The position numbers were made by a program, and so were the translations under genes. Shown piece after piece: positions 18,208 to 26,413 of a stretch of 64,000 nt of DNA (its first letter is position 1; each line of letters opens with the position of its first letter). Under the pieces are notes generated by a model. The model worked only from the letters and a program-made list of their open reading frames with translations, did no database searches and had not been told where the DNA came from. The stretch comes from CBDDLD01 sp965230605 (lineage in GTDB: Bacteria; Bacteroidota; Bacteroidia; Flavobacteriales; Flavobacteriaceae): the NCBI GenBank assembly GCA_965230605.1, contig CBDDLD010000004.1, forward strand, positions 2,480,001 through 2,544,000, in the 5' to 3' direction.

Positions 18208-18768
18208 ATGAGAAAACTACTTTTATTAGCATTGAGCTTACCGACATTCCTTTTTGCACAATACGATTATGAGCCTTCTAAAAAATACCCTTACGGTCAA
18301 CCAAACCCAGAAGCTTCAGAGCAAATCAAAGATTTTGCTCCTATGATCGGTAAATGCAATTGTAAATCAACTTCAAGAAATCAAGACGGATCTTGGGCTG
18401 AAGCTGTAGATATGGTTTGGACTTTCAAATACATTATGAATGGAAAAGCGGTGCAGGATGAAACCTTAAAGTCTGATGGTGGGCACTCTGGGAGTATTCG
18501 TCAGTTTATCTCTGATAGCAGTAGATGGTATGTTCATTACTACTCTTCTAAATTCCCAACTACGACTTTATCAGTATGGGAAGGCAATAAGAAAGATGGA
18601 AAAATAAGGCTCTACAGAGATCAAAAAGCGCCCAATGGGATGGAGGGTTATTACAGGCTAACATTTTATGACATGAGTAAAACCGGTTATAAATGGATTG
18701 GAGAGTGGGTTGATAAAACGGAGAAGATTACCTACCCAACTTGGAAGATCGAATGTACTAGAAATTAA
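18208..18768 (+). CDS. Secreted protein, DUF1579-like
   Basis: 186 residues with signal peptide (cut about after FLFAQ, 18). The mature part has a pattern like DUF1579/lipocalin-type proteins: FAPMIGKCNCKSTSRNQDG, VWTFKYIMNGKAVQDE, then ENxxDGKIRLYRD-like strands and a closing WKIECTRN. Function unknown; small-ligand binding is possible by fold only. 19 bases precede the next secreted-protein gene, so the two are likely co-transcribed. Confidence 0.75.
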   Translation: MRKLLLLALSLPTFLFAQYDYEPSKKYPYGQPNPEASEQIKDFAPMIGKCNCKSTSRNQDGSWAEAVDMVWTFKYIMNGKAVQDETLKSDGGHSGSIRQFISDSSRWYVHYYSSKFPTTTLSVWEGNKKDGKIRLYRDQKAPNGMEGYYRLTFYDMSKTGYKWIGEWVDKTEKITYPTWKIECTRN

Positions 18769-18786
18769 TCTTTAATATCAATTATC

Positions 18787-19548
18787 ATGAAAATCTTCTT
18801 CTCGTCGTTATTGGCATTATCTACACTATTTTTCTGTCACAGTCAAACAAAACAAAAGGATTCTATAGTCATTAACCACAATACAATAGATGATATGTCT
18901 ATAGAACCATACAAGGTGATTTGGTCCCAAGATGTTATTGAGCCTGGTGGTAAAAAACGTAAAGGTATCAATACAATAACAGATAATGTAACTATTGATA
19001 CAATTCTGGGGAAGCTCCACATCAAAAGGGCTTTAAAATGGGAAGACACAAACAATAACGTTTATATAAAGTCTGATGTATTAGATTATAAAACCTTGAA
19101 ACCTGTTGCTGTAGATATCAGGTGGAACCCAAATTATATTCAACATTCGGATATTAAAAGTAATACTGTAATTAGTACAACTATCCGTAATGCATTTGCA
19201 ACAAATAAAGTATCAGTTACTCCATTAGACATCATAGGATTAACATGGTCATCTGACGGGTTTCCTTTAGTAGTTACCAAAAACATTCCCATAGGAAAAT
19301 TCTACATGCAAACGATAAATGGTCTTCCTCATTCACCGAAATTAGGCATCAAGGTTTTTGATTATCAAAAAAATGAGACAATTCAGATAAATACTATCAA
19401 CTATAAAACTAGAGTCATATCAGATATTTCAGGGGGAAATACAAAAGCTACTTATTGGGTTTCAGACCAGAAGCCTTACATCATAAAAGTGCAGTTTGAA
19501 CAGCCAGACGGTCAGATAACAACCTGGAAGCTCGATCATATTGAATAA
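18787..19548 (+). CDS. Hypothetical secreted protein (DUF3108-like)
   Basis: 253 residues with signal peptide (cut about after CHSQ, 20). The rest alternates short strands and is reminiscent of DUF3108-type periplasmic beta proteins (LDYKTLKPVAVDIRW, then a closing KVQFEQPDGQITTWKLDHI), but this is a weak resemblance. It follows the DUF1579-like gene closely and precedes a VOC gene. Confidence 0.72.
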   Translation: MKIFFSSLLALSTLFFCHSQTKQKDSIVINHNTIDDMSIEPYKVIWSQDVIEPGGKKRKGINTITDNVTIDTILGKLHIKRALKWEDTNNNVYIKSDVLDYKTLKPVAVDIRWNPNYIQHSDIKSNTVISTTIRNAFATNKVSVTPLDIIGLTWSSDGFPLVVTKNIPIGKFYMQTINGLPHSPKLGIKVFDYQKNETIQINTINYKTRVISDISGGNTKATYWVSDQKPYIIKVQFEQPDGQITTWKLDHIE

Positions 19549-19588
19549 GTATGGATAATTATGTAATTTCGAATAAGAAATTACAGCT

Positions 19589-20011
19589 ATGAATACATTA
19601 TCTCCATTCCATTTAGCCATTCCAGTAGATGATTTAGAAATGTGCAGACAGTTTTATACTGAAACTTTAAATTTTGAAGAAGGCAGAAGTAGTGATCATT
19701 GGGTAGACTACAACTTTTTTGGACATCAACTCGTTATACATTATAAGCCCAAATCTGATGAAGATTCTCATACTAATGCAGTAGATGGTAAGGACGTTCC
19801 TGTACCTCATTTTGGAGTGGTCTTACCATGGAATACATTCCAAGAATTTGCTAGTACCCTAGAAAACAAAGGCATAGAATTTGTTATAGAACCTTATATT
19901 CGTTTTGAAGGGTTGGTTGGTGAGCAAGCCACCATGTTTTTTAAAGATCCTTCGGGTAACGCCTTAGAGTTTAAAGCCTTTAAGGACATGGATCAACTTT
20001 TTGCTAAGTAG
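19589..20011 (+). CDS. VOC (glyoxalase/dioxygenase) family protein
   Basis: 140 residues. It opens with FHLAIPVDDLEMCRQFYTE, a typical first beta-alpha-beta module with a metal-ligand His, and has a second module with PHFGVVLPW and FFKDPSGNALEFKAF, where Glu is a standard ligand. Small cytoplasmic enzyme or binding protein of unknown substrate. Convergent with folD, eight bases between the stops. Confidence 0.9.
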   Translation: MNTLSPFHLAIPVDDLEMCRQFYTETLNFEEGRSSDHWVDYNFFGHQLVIHYKPKSDEDSHTNAVDGKDVPVPHFGVVLPWNTFQEFASTLENKGIEFVIEPYIRFEGLVGEQATMFFKDPSGNALEFKAFKDMDQLFAK

Positions 20012-20019
20012 TTTTGAAG

Positions 20020-20901
20020 TTATTTACTTCTGTGTTGCTCTCTTGCCAGTAGCGTATTCTTAAGTAACATGGCAATGGTCATAGGGCCTACACCTCCAGG
20101 AACAGGTGTAATAAAACTGGCTTTCTTACTCACATTTTCAAAATCTACATCTCCAGTAATATAGTAGCCCTTAGGTCTGGTTTCGTCTGGCACTCTGGTA
20201 ATACCAACATCAATTATCACCACATCATCTTTAACCATTTCTGCTTTTAGAAATCCTGGAACTCCTAGAGCCGTAATAATTATATCAGCCTGAGACGTAA
20301 TTTGAGTAATATTCTTTGTGTGGCTGTGTGTTAAAGTAACTGTAGAATTACCCGGAAACCCCTTACGTCCCATAAGAATACTCATTGGTCTACCTACAAT
20401 ATGAGAACGACCAATGACCACGGTATGCTTTCCTTTGGTTTCAACACCGTAACGATCTAATAATTCTAAGATTCCGAAAGGTGTCGCCGGAATAAAAGTA
20501 GACATATCTAAAGCCATCTTTCCAAAATTGGTAGGGTGAAATCCGTCTACATCTTTATCAGGATCAACCGCCATAAGAACTTTCTGTGTGTCTATTTGCG
20601 GTGGTAATGGTAACTGAATAATAAAGCCATCAATATCGTCATTATTATTGAGCTCATCGATTTTATCTAATAATTCAATCTCGCTAGTAGTATTAGACAT
20701 TTTCACTAGAGTAGATTCGAAACCAATACGTTCACAAGCTCTGACTTTACTACCAACATAGGTTAAACTAGCACCATCGTTCCCTACAATAACAGCTGCT
20801 AAGTGAGGTACTTTCTCACCCTTAGCTTTCATTTCTTTTACCTGATCTGCAATTTCATCTTTAATATCATTGCTGATCTTTTTTCCGTCTAGTATAGTCA
20901 T
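20020..20901 (-). CDS. folD: Bifunctional methylenetetrahydrofolate dehydrogenase/cyclohydrolase
   Basis: One-carbon metabolism enzyme that oxidises 5,10-methylene-THF and hydrolyses the product to 10-formyl-THF. 293 residues, normal length. YVGSKVRACERIGFES contains the catalytic Lys (YxxxK), DGFIIQLPLP and DPDKDVDGFHP are family signatures, and GRSHIVGRPM forms the NADP site. PGGVGPMTIAMLLKNT closes the C-terminal domain. It lies 26 bases behind ffh on the same strand, so the pair probably shares a transcript. Confidence 0.97.
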   Translation of the reverse strand: MTILDGKKISNDIKDEIADQVKEMKAKGEKVPHLAAVIVGNDGASLTYVGSKVRACERIGFESTLVKMSNTTSEIELLDKIDELNNNDDIDGFIIQLPLPPQIDTQKVLMAVDPDKDVDGFHPTNFGKMALDMSTFIPATPFGILELLDRYGVETKGKHTVVIGRSHIVGRPMSILMGRKGFPGNSTVTLTHSHTKNITQITSQADIIITALGVPGFLKAEMVKDDVVIIDVGITRVPDETRPKGYYITGDVDFENVSKKASFITPVPGGVGPMTIAMLLKNTLLAREQHRSK

Positions 20902-20927
20902 TTGTTGTGTTGATTTATATTAATGAA

Positions 20928-22256
20928 TTAACGCATACCTTTCATCATCTGCATCATACGTTTTCCGCCACCACCTTGCATCATTTTCATCATCTTGCTC
21001 ATCTGATTAAACTGTTTCAGTAATTGGTTCACTTGCTGAACGGAAGTTCCTGAACCTTTCCCTATTCGCTTTTTACGACTCGCATTTATAATGGATGGAT
21101 TTGAACGTTCGGCTGGTGTCATAGAATGAATAATAGCTTCAATACCCTTAAATGCATCATCATCTATATCTACATCCTTCATCATTTTGCCTGCTCCAGG
21201 TATCATACCAATAAGGTCTTTCATGTTACCCATTTTTTTGATCTGCTGAATTTGTTTCAGAAAATCATCAAATCCAAATTGGTTCTTAGCTATTTTCTTT
21301 TGAAGCTTTCTGGCTTCTTCTTCATCAAATTGTTCTTGAGCACGTTCAACTAACGATACTACATCACCCATTCCTAAGATACGATCCGCCATACGAGATG
21401 GATAGAAAACATCAATAGCTTCCATCTTCTCTCCTGTACCTATAAACTTGATCGGCTTATTGACTACCGACTTAATAGATAACGCAGCACCACCTCTAGT
21501 ATCACCATCTAACTTGGTAAGAATAACACCATCAAAATTAAGGACATCATTAAATGCCTTAGCTGTGTTTACAGCATCTTGACCTGTCATAGAATCTACT
21601 ACGAATAAAGTCTCTTGTGGCTGAATGGCCCCATGAATATTAGATATTTCGGTCATCATAGCTTCATCAACAGCTAAACGACCCGCAGTATCTATAATTA
21701 CAACATTATGTCCATTAGATTTGGCATGTGTAATACCTGCTTGAGCAATAGCTACGGGATCGTTATTACCTCGATCACTGAATACTTCTACACCGATCTG
21801 ATCTCCTACAACATGTAACTGATCAATGGCCGCCGGACGGTACACATCACAGGCTACTAATAATGGTTTTTTAGTTTTCTTGTTCTTCAAATAATTTGCC
21901 AGCTTACCAGAAAAGGTAGTTTTACCAGAACCTTGTAAACCAGACATTAATATCACACTTGGAGTACCAGATAGATTTATCCCCTCAGCATCACCACCCA
22001 TAAGCTCGGTAAGTTCATCCTTAACGATCTTAACCATTAATTGCCCTGGTTGTAATGTTGTTAATACATTTTGACCTAAAGCTTTTTCTTTTACTCTATT
22101 GGTAAAGTCTTTGGCTATCTTAAAGTTAACGTCCGCATCTAATAGTGCACGTCTTACTTCTTTAAGAGTCTCAGCAACATTAACTTCAGTAATACTCCCA
22201 TGCCCTTTAAGAACGTGTAACGCCTTATCTAACTTATCACTTAAATTATTAAACAT
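20928..22256 (-). CDS. ffh: Signal recognition particle protein
   Basis: GTPase that binds signal sequences of nascent membrane proteins and, with 4.5S RNA and FtsY, brings ribosomes to the membrane. 442 residues. N domain 1-90, G domain with GLQGSGKTTFSGKL, DTAGR and TKLDGDTRGG, then the Met-rich M domain from about 325. The end is extremely Met-rich (KMMKMMQGGGGKRMMQMMKG), fitting the signal-sequence groove. The 4.5S RNA gene was not found in the window. Confidence 0.97.
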   Translation of the reverse strand: MFNNLSDKLDKALHVLKGHGSITEVNVAETLKEVRRALLDADVNFKIAKDFTNRVKEKALGQNVLTTLQPGQLMVKIVKDELTELMGGDAEGINLSGTPSVILMSGLQGSGKTTFSGKLANYLKNKKTKKPLLVACDVYRPAAIDQLHVVGDQIGVEVFSDRGNNDPVAIAQAGITHAKSNGHNVVIIDTAGRLAVDEAMMTEISNIHGAIQPQETLFVVDSMTGQDAVNTAKAFNDVLNFDGVILTKLDGDTRGGAALSIKSVVNKPIKFIGTGEKMEAIDVFYPSRMADRILGMGDVVSLVERAQEQFDEEEARKLQKKIAKNQFGFDDFLKQIQQIKKMGNMKDLIGMIPGAGKMMKDVDIDDDAFKGIEAIIHSMTPAERSNPSIINASRKKRIGKGSGTSVQQVNQLLKQFNQMSKMMKMMQGGGGKRMMQMMKGMR

Positions 22257-22329
22257 ATGTCATCATCTGTTTTGGAAGATGCAAATTTAAGCATTTAACT
22301 GTGATTTTTGTAGTCTTGTTATCAATTTA

Positions 22330-22363
22330 TATCAAACAAAAGGGTTGCCACTTACGGCAACCC
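22330..22363 (-). terminator. Terminator of the acidic lipoprotein gene
   Basis: Perfect stem GGGTTGCC / GGCAACCC (22342-22349, 22356-22363), loop of six; on the minus strand TTTTGTTTGAT follows. It lies about 130 bases behind the lipoprotein stop, in a 235-base gap before ffh that holds no gene. Confidence 0.8.
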
Positions 22364-22491
22364 TCCTAACCAACTTAATACTTAAAAAACTAATTGTTAT
22401 GCGGTTATGTTATTTACAATCCTTTTCTAAGTTTAAGGTGTCATCATTGCGATGAAATTGTCTATTTATCTATTATCAACTAACTTTTATA

Positions 22492-24474
22492 TTAATCACA
22501 GTTACGTTCAAGAACCATAACTTCTTCATTCCCTCTATGCAGTTCTATTCTACCTTCTTCACATTCTACAACCAACCACTCACCGGTAATCGCTTGAATA
22601 TTTGGCCCGGCTACATTAGAAAACGTAACAATAACACCATCTTCAGATTGTGACGTAGACCAAGAAGCATCAATAGTAACTTCATTATTATAGATCACAA
22701 CAATACCTGTTTCGGCTTCAAAATCTAAGTTATAGATCATAAAATCATCACTTCCGTTATAGTTCACAATATTCCAAATACATGATATTAAAAATGCATC
22801 TACATCTTCTTCTGAACATCCTTCAGTGCCACAATCTTCAACAATAAGACTTAACTCAAAAACTTCGTGATTTCCGTTATCATCTTCAACTCTGACATAA
22901 ATTGTTTGTGGGTTAACAATGTTTGTATATACCTCTGGTGATGCTATTGGGTTTACACCCGCATCTGCATCAGCAAGCGTTTCGTGATATGTAACTTCTT
23001 CTGCAAATGGTGTACAGTTTGCATAAGCTATGGTCAAGTCAAACATCTCTATACCATCGTCATTTTCATCACATTTTGTGATTACAGCATCAAAGCTTGC
23101 AAAACATTCAAAAATATTTTCTTCTTCTTCACAGTCTTGCTCTAAAACTAAGTGACCATCACTACCGATATCTATCAACTCTAGGCGATCATCATCACAT
23201 TCAATAATCTTCCATGCCACTGATAATGCTTGGTATGGCTCTTCCATATCTAATACTAAGTAGGTATAATCTCCTTCTACTTCTAAATTCCATACACCAA
23301 CTTGAACTTCGTTATTACCGTCCACAATAAATACTTGACCATTAGGTGTAAAGTAGAATTGGTTGTAGTAGTCATTGCCAATTAAGTTAGAAGCAAAGTA
23401 CCAAGAACACTCTTGTAAATCTTCATTGATTTCTTGAGCAGAACAATTGACATCATCTTCACAGTTCCTGTAAAGCTCAATTTCATCATCTCCTCTAACT
23501 AACTCTAATTCTTCAGGATCACAATCAACAATCAACCAAGAGCCTCCTAAGGTTTCTTCAAAAGCAGTTAATTCGCTAAATGTAATTAGGACACCTTCAT
23601 CAGTTGATGATAATTCCCAGTTTCCTCCTATAGCAGAGGTTGCGTCTCCTTCTAGAATTTCTAGGGTACCATCTTCATTAAATACAATCTCATATTCGAA
23701 ATCATCGTATTCGTATATCCAACTACATGTTACTAGCTTCTCAGCTATTTCATCTTCATCACACTCTAAGGCTTCATTACCTTCACAGTCTTCTCCGGCT
23801 GCTTCAATAGCATTAGCTAATTCTTCATTAGAATTTACCTCTACAGTTTCTCCATTAGCATATTCTAAAGTTACCGGGTAATTTAAGCTTACAATAAGCG
23901 CTTCATTTTCATCATCTAAAGTATCTAAAAACTCATATAATTGTTCATCATTCTCAATGACAACTGTGTCTATTAAAACAAATTGTGGGTTAAATACTGA
24001 GAAAGAGATTGGGTATTGAAAGTCCACACATTCTATAACATCATCTTCATCATCTATACATTCGTCAATTAATGCTTCTAATTGTTCTAGATTTTCAATA
24101 ACTAACTCTGTATAGTCGTTAAATATAATTGTAATAGGGAATACAAGTTCTAAAAGGTCTTCGTTTTCTCCTAACTCTTCTAATAGTTCCTCTAATTCCT
24201 CTATATCTTCAATATCTTCTATTGTAATAGTAATACCATTCACAATTACAGTAACAGGAAGTTCTACCGTAAAACAGCTAGATTCATCAATAACATTATC
24301 TACAGCTCCATTGTTGGCAGTAGTTTGTGTCATTAAGTTAACAAGTGTAGAACTTGGGATTAGCGTTTCTTGTTCATTTGGGGTGTTCGGGTCAATGGCT
24401 TCATCTTGACACCCTGTAAACATTAATAGGGCAAAAAAGGTGAATAATAACGTGTAGGTAAGTTTGCTTTTCAT
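22492..24474 (-). CDS. Large acidic modular lipoprotein under ECF-type promoter
   Basis: 660 residues, lipobox MFTGC with Cys22 followed by QDEAID, an acidic start that in Bacteroidota favours export to the cell surface. Extremely rich in Glu and Asp. Internal layout: four short A modules (about 67-101, 107-140, 149-187, 193-226), each with a P-V/I-T strand pair then an acidic helix such as ENLEQLEALIDEC; three B modules (247-338, 353-448, 563-659), each opening with CSW or CIW and closing with a Cys (YRNC, EQDC, ERNC); and between B2 and B3 a CHU_C-like Ig domain (455-548) with YTNIVNPQTIYVRVEDDNG. No enzyme motif. I infer a surface adhesin, scaffold or cation-binding protein, induced with the adjacent TonB receptor. 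Confidence 0.85.
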   Translation of the reverse strand: MKSKLTYTLLFTFFALLMFTGCQDEAIDPNTPNEQETLIPSSTLVNLMTQTTANNGAVDNVIDESSCFTVELPVTVIVNGITITIEDIEDIEELEELLEELGENEDLLELVFPITIIFNDYTELVIENLEQLEALIDECIDDEDDVIECVDFQYPISFSVFNPQFVLIDTVVIENDEQLYEFLDTLDDENEALIVSLNYPVTLEYANGETVEVNSNEELANAIEAAGEDCEGNEALECDEDEIAEKLVTCSWIYEYDDFEYEIVFNEDGTLEILEGDATSAIGGNWELSSTDEGVLITFSELTAFEETLGGSWLIVDCDPEELELVRGDDEIELYRNCEDDVNCSAQEINEDLQECSWYFASNLIGNDYYNQFYFTPNGQVFIVDGNNEVQVGVWNLEVEGDYTYLVLDMEEPYQALSVAWKIIECDDDRLELIDIGSDGHLVLEQDCEEEENIFECFASFDAVITKCDENDDGIEMFDLTIAYANCTPFAEEVTYHETLADADAGVNPIASPEVYTNIVNPQTIYVRVEDDNGNHEVFELSLIVEDCGTEGCSEEDVDAFLISCIWNIVNYNGSDDFMIYNLDFEAETGIVVIYNNEVTIDASWSTSQSEDGVIVTFSNVAGPNIQAITGEWLVVECEEGRIELHRGNEEVMVLERNCD

Positions 24475-24499
24475 GAGTACAATTTTTTTGATTTTGTAT

Positions 24500-24531
24500 T
24501 TATATAACAGTTCTGGTTTAAAAATTCCTAC
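24500..24531 (-). promoter_or_regulatory. ECF-sigma-type promoter of the acidic lipoprotein gene
   Basis: On the minus strand GTAGGAATT (24523-24531), 14 bases, GTTATATAA (24500-24508). Both boxes and the spacing are identical to the site before fecR. The -35 contains GGAATT, like ECF promoters in general. The ATG follows after 25 bases; the -35 overlaps the stop of the 111-aa gene. Confidence 0.8.
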
Positions 24532-24863
24532 TTGACTTTTAGATTTTTTTTCAATCGCGAAAATTCTTTTTCTACAGATCTTAGCTCATTAGAATTCATA
24601 GTGTGACGTTTTACTTGCTCTAAAACAATTCTTCTAATCCGTTTCCTTGATGTATCATCTTTTTTATATAATGTTGTTTTTTTCAACATTAATAAGGCAT
24701 TTTTAGATCGTATATGTCTTGATTGTTTTAAATGAGACAAGGAATCTTCTAAAATGTCTATTTCGCGAACTATTTTACAAGGGTCTACAAATTCCTCAGA
24801 AGAATGTTTTACTTGCGATTCTTTACAATTTGAGTACAAATTATAATTGCTATTTTTGCTCAT
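24528..24863 (-). CDS. Hypothetical small basic protein (111 aa)
   Basis: No family recognised. No signal peptide or membrane helix, so probably cytoplasmic. Strongly basic in the second half (RKRIRRIVLEQVKRH, RLKKNLKVK) and predicted mostly helical; the first 30 residues are polar with two Cys. It lies between the sigma factor gene (divergent) and the acidic lipoprotein gene (same strand, 53 bases downstream), and has its own ECF-like promoter. It could be a regulator or partner of the system. The coding call rests on a clean frame, the promoter and the context. Confidence 0.65.
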   Translation of the reverse strand: MSKNSNYNLYSNCKESQVKHSSEEFVDPCKIVREIDILEDSLSHLKQSRHIRSKNALLMLKKTTLYKKDDTSRKRIRRIVLEQVKRHTMNSNELRSVEKEFSRLKKNLKVK

Positions 24864-24898
24864 AGTATAAATGGCACTTTTTCTTAGACTGTCTTTAT

Positions 24899-24930
24899 AA
24901 TAGAAACAGTTTAAAAGGAAAAGTTCCTAC
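24899..24930 (-). promoter_or_regulatory. ECF-sigma-type promoter of the 111-aa gene
   Basis: On the minus strand GTAGGAACT (24922-24930), 14 bases, GTTTCTATT (24899-24907). Same spacing as the other two sites. The -35 contains GGAACTT, the textbook ECF -35; the -10 keeps GTT and TA. The ATG is 35 bases downstream, and the sigma gene starts divergently 16 bases away. Confidence 0.65.
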
Positions 24931-24946
24931 CTAACATATACTGAAT

Positions 24947-25462
24947 ATGGCTAAACCCCTTTTTGATAATGTTTGTGATGAGCAAGTATTTGCATCATTA
25001 TTTGAAAAACACTCAAAAGACCTTCATAATTTCTTGTATTATAAGTTCGGTGAGCATTTTAATCCTAGTGATAAAGTACAAGAAGCATTTATAAAGCTAT
25101 GGGAGAATTGTAGTAAGGTTACTCCTGAAAAAGCCAGATCGTATATTTTTACTATAGCCAATAATCTAAGCTTAAATACAGCTGCACATAGAAAGGTAGT
25201 CCTTAAGCATCAACAATTACCCCAAAAAACACATACCAACGAATCGCCTGAATTCATTCTAAGAGAAAAAGAGTATCAACAGAAATTAGAGACAGCCATA
25301 GCTAATCTTAGTGAAGCTCAGCGTGTTGCTTTTTTAATGAATAGAGTTGAAGGCAAGCGTTTTAAGGAAATTGCGGAATTATTAAATATTTCAACAAAAG
25401 CTGTAGAAAAACGCATTTATGGCGCTTTAAAAAAGTTGAGAGAAGACATAAAAGAATTATAA
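24947..25462 (+). CDS. ECF RNA polymerase sigma factor
   Basis: 171 residues. Region 2 about 12-75 (FEKHSKDLHNFLYYKFG, SDKVQEAFIKLWEN) and region 4 about 115-168 (LSEAQRVAFLMNRVEGKRF, then the recognition helix ISTKAVEKRIYGALKKLRE). This is the FecI-like ECF group of Bacteroidota, which is held by a FecR anti-sigma and released when a TonB receptor binds its ligand. fecR and the receptor gene follow on the same strand. There is no ECF-like promoter before the sigma gene itself on the plus strand, so it seems to be expressed independently of its own activity. Confidence 0.93.
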   Translation: MAKPLFDNVCDEQVFASLFEKHSKDLHNFLYYKFGEHFNPSDKVQEAFIKLWENCSKVTPEKARSYIFTIANNLSLNTAAHRKVVLKHQQLPQKTHTNESPEFILREKEYQQKLETAIANLSEAQRVAFLMNRVEGKRFKEIAELLNISTKAVEKRIYGALKKLREDIKEL

Positions 25463-25466
25463 TAGG

Positions 25467-25498
25467 GTAGGAATTATAGCAACATAATTGTTATATAA
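25467..25498 (+). promoter_or_regulatory. ECF-sigma-type promoter of fecR-TonB receptor operon
   Basis: GTAGGAATT (25467-25475), 14 bases, GTTATATAA (25490-25498). It lies between the sigma stop and the fecR ATG, 15 bases before the latter. Identical boxes and spacing recur on the opposite strand before the acidic lipoprotein gene. Confidence 0.8.
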
Positions 25499-25513
25499 GT
25501 AAGATATTGTATA

Positions 25514-26413
25514 ATGAAAAGAGAAGAGTTAATAAAAAAATGGTTGGATCACAATCTCAATGAGACTGAGCTTAAGGCTTTTGAGGCTCTTGAAGATTAT
25601 GATGAGCTTATGCAATTATCTAATGCTGCTACATCCTTTTCAGCCCCAGAATTTAACACAGAGGATACTTTAGCAGAACTTACCAACACCATTAAAATGC
25701 GTAAAGCTAGATCTGCAAATTCTTGGATAAAACCTTTATTAAGGATTGCTGCAGTAGTATTAATAGGATTCAGTATATACTACTATACTTCTGGTTTAGA
25801 TACTAATCATAATACATTAATCGCAGAACATACCCTATTTGAATTACCAGATGCTTCAACTGTAAACTTAAACGCCAAATCTTCCATTACATATAATAAA
25901 AGATCTTGGCAAAAGAACAGAGAAGTTGTATTAGAAGGAGAAGCATTTTTTAAAGTTGCTAAAGGATCAAAATTTGATGTTAAAACGGATGCTGGGATCG
26001 TTAGTGTACTCGGCACAGAATTCAATGTAAAGCAACGCCCGGGTTACTTTGAAGTAACTTGCTATGAAGGACTCGTTAGCGTTACTCATAATGAAAAAAC
26101 TATAAAATTAAAGCCAAGTGATATATTCGCTGTCATCGATGGGAAAATAATTACTAATGAAAAAGAAGAATCTATTTTACCTAGCTGGATAAACAACGAA
26201 AGTAGTTTTAAAAGCAGGCCCCTTAAAAATGTTGTCAGCGAATTTGAACGCCAGTATAATGTTTCTATATCTACTAATCAGGTAGATATTAAGCAGCTTT
26301 TTACAGGAAGTTTCACACATGACGATATGGAATTGGCTTTAAAATCTATTACCTTACCTCTAAATTTGAAGTATAAAAAAACTGGTAATAGTATAGTCCT
26401 AAAAAGTGAGTAG
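25514..26413 (+). CDS. FecR-type anti-sigma factor
   Basis: 299 residues, inner-membrane signal relay. The cytoplasmic N-terminus (1-72) should hold the sigma factor; one helix crosses the membrane (about 76-92, IAAVVLIGFSIYY). The periplasmic FecR domain covers about 102-195 (LPDASTVNLNAKSSITY, GEAFFKVAK, VLGTEFNVK) and a C-terminal DUF4974/STN-like domain 231-297 (FKSRPLKNVVSEFERQYNV). The last eight bases overlap the receptor gene. It is preceded by an ECF promoter, giving negative feedback on the sigma factor. Confidence 0.94.
   Translation: MKREELIKKWLDHNLNETELKAFEALEDYDELMQLSNAATSFSAPEFNTEDTLAELTNTIKMRKARSANSWIKPLLRIAAVVLIGFSIYYYTSGLDTNHNTLIAEHTLFELPDASTVNLNAKSSITYNKRSWQKNREVVLEGEAFFKVAKGSKFDVKTDAGIVSVLGTEFNVKQRPGYFEVTCYEGLVSVTHNEKTIKLKPSDIFAVIDGKIITNEKEESILPSWINNESSFKSRPLKNVVSEFERQYNVSISTNQVDIKQLFTGSFTHDDMELALKSITLPLNLKYKKTGNSIVLKSE

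Noticed and set aside
22257..22491. 4.5S RNA gene next to ffh
   Set aside because: The gap has one terminator hairpin but no GGAA/tetraloop-type SRP Alu or S-domain helix that I can recognise.
22492..24474. Acidic repeat protein as a sequencing or frame artefact
   Set aside because: It has a lipobox, regular Cys spacing, distinct modules and an unbroken frame of 660 codons with its own promoter and terminator.
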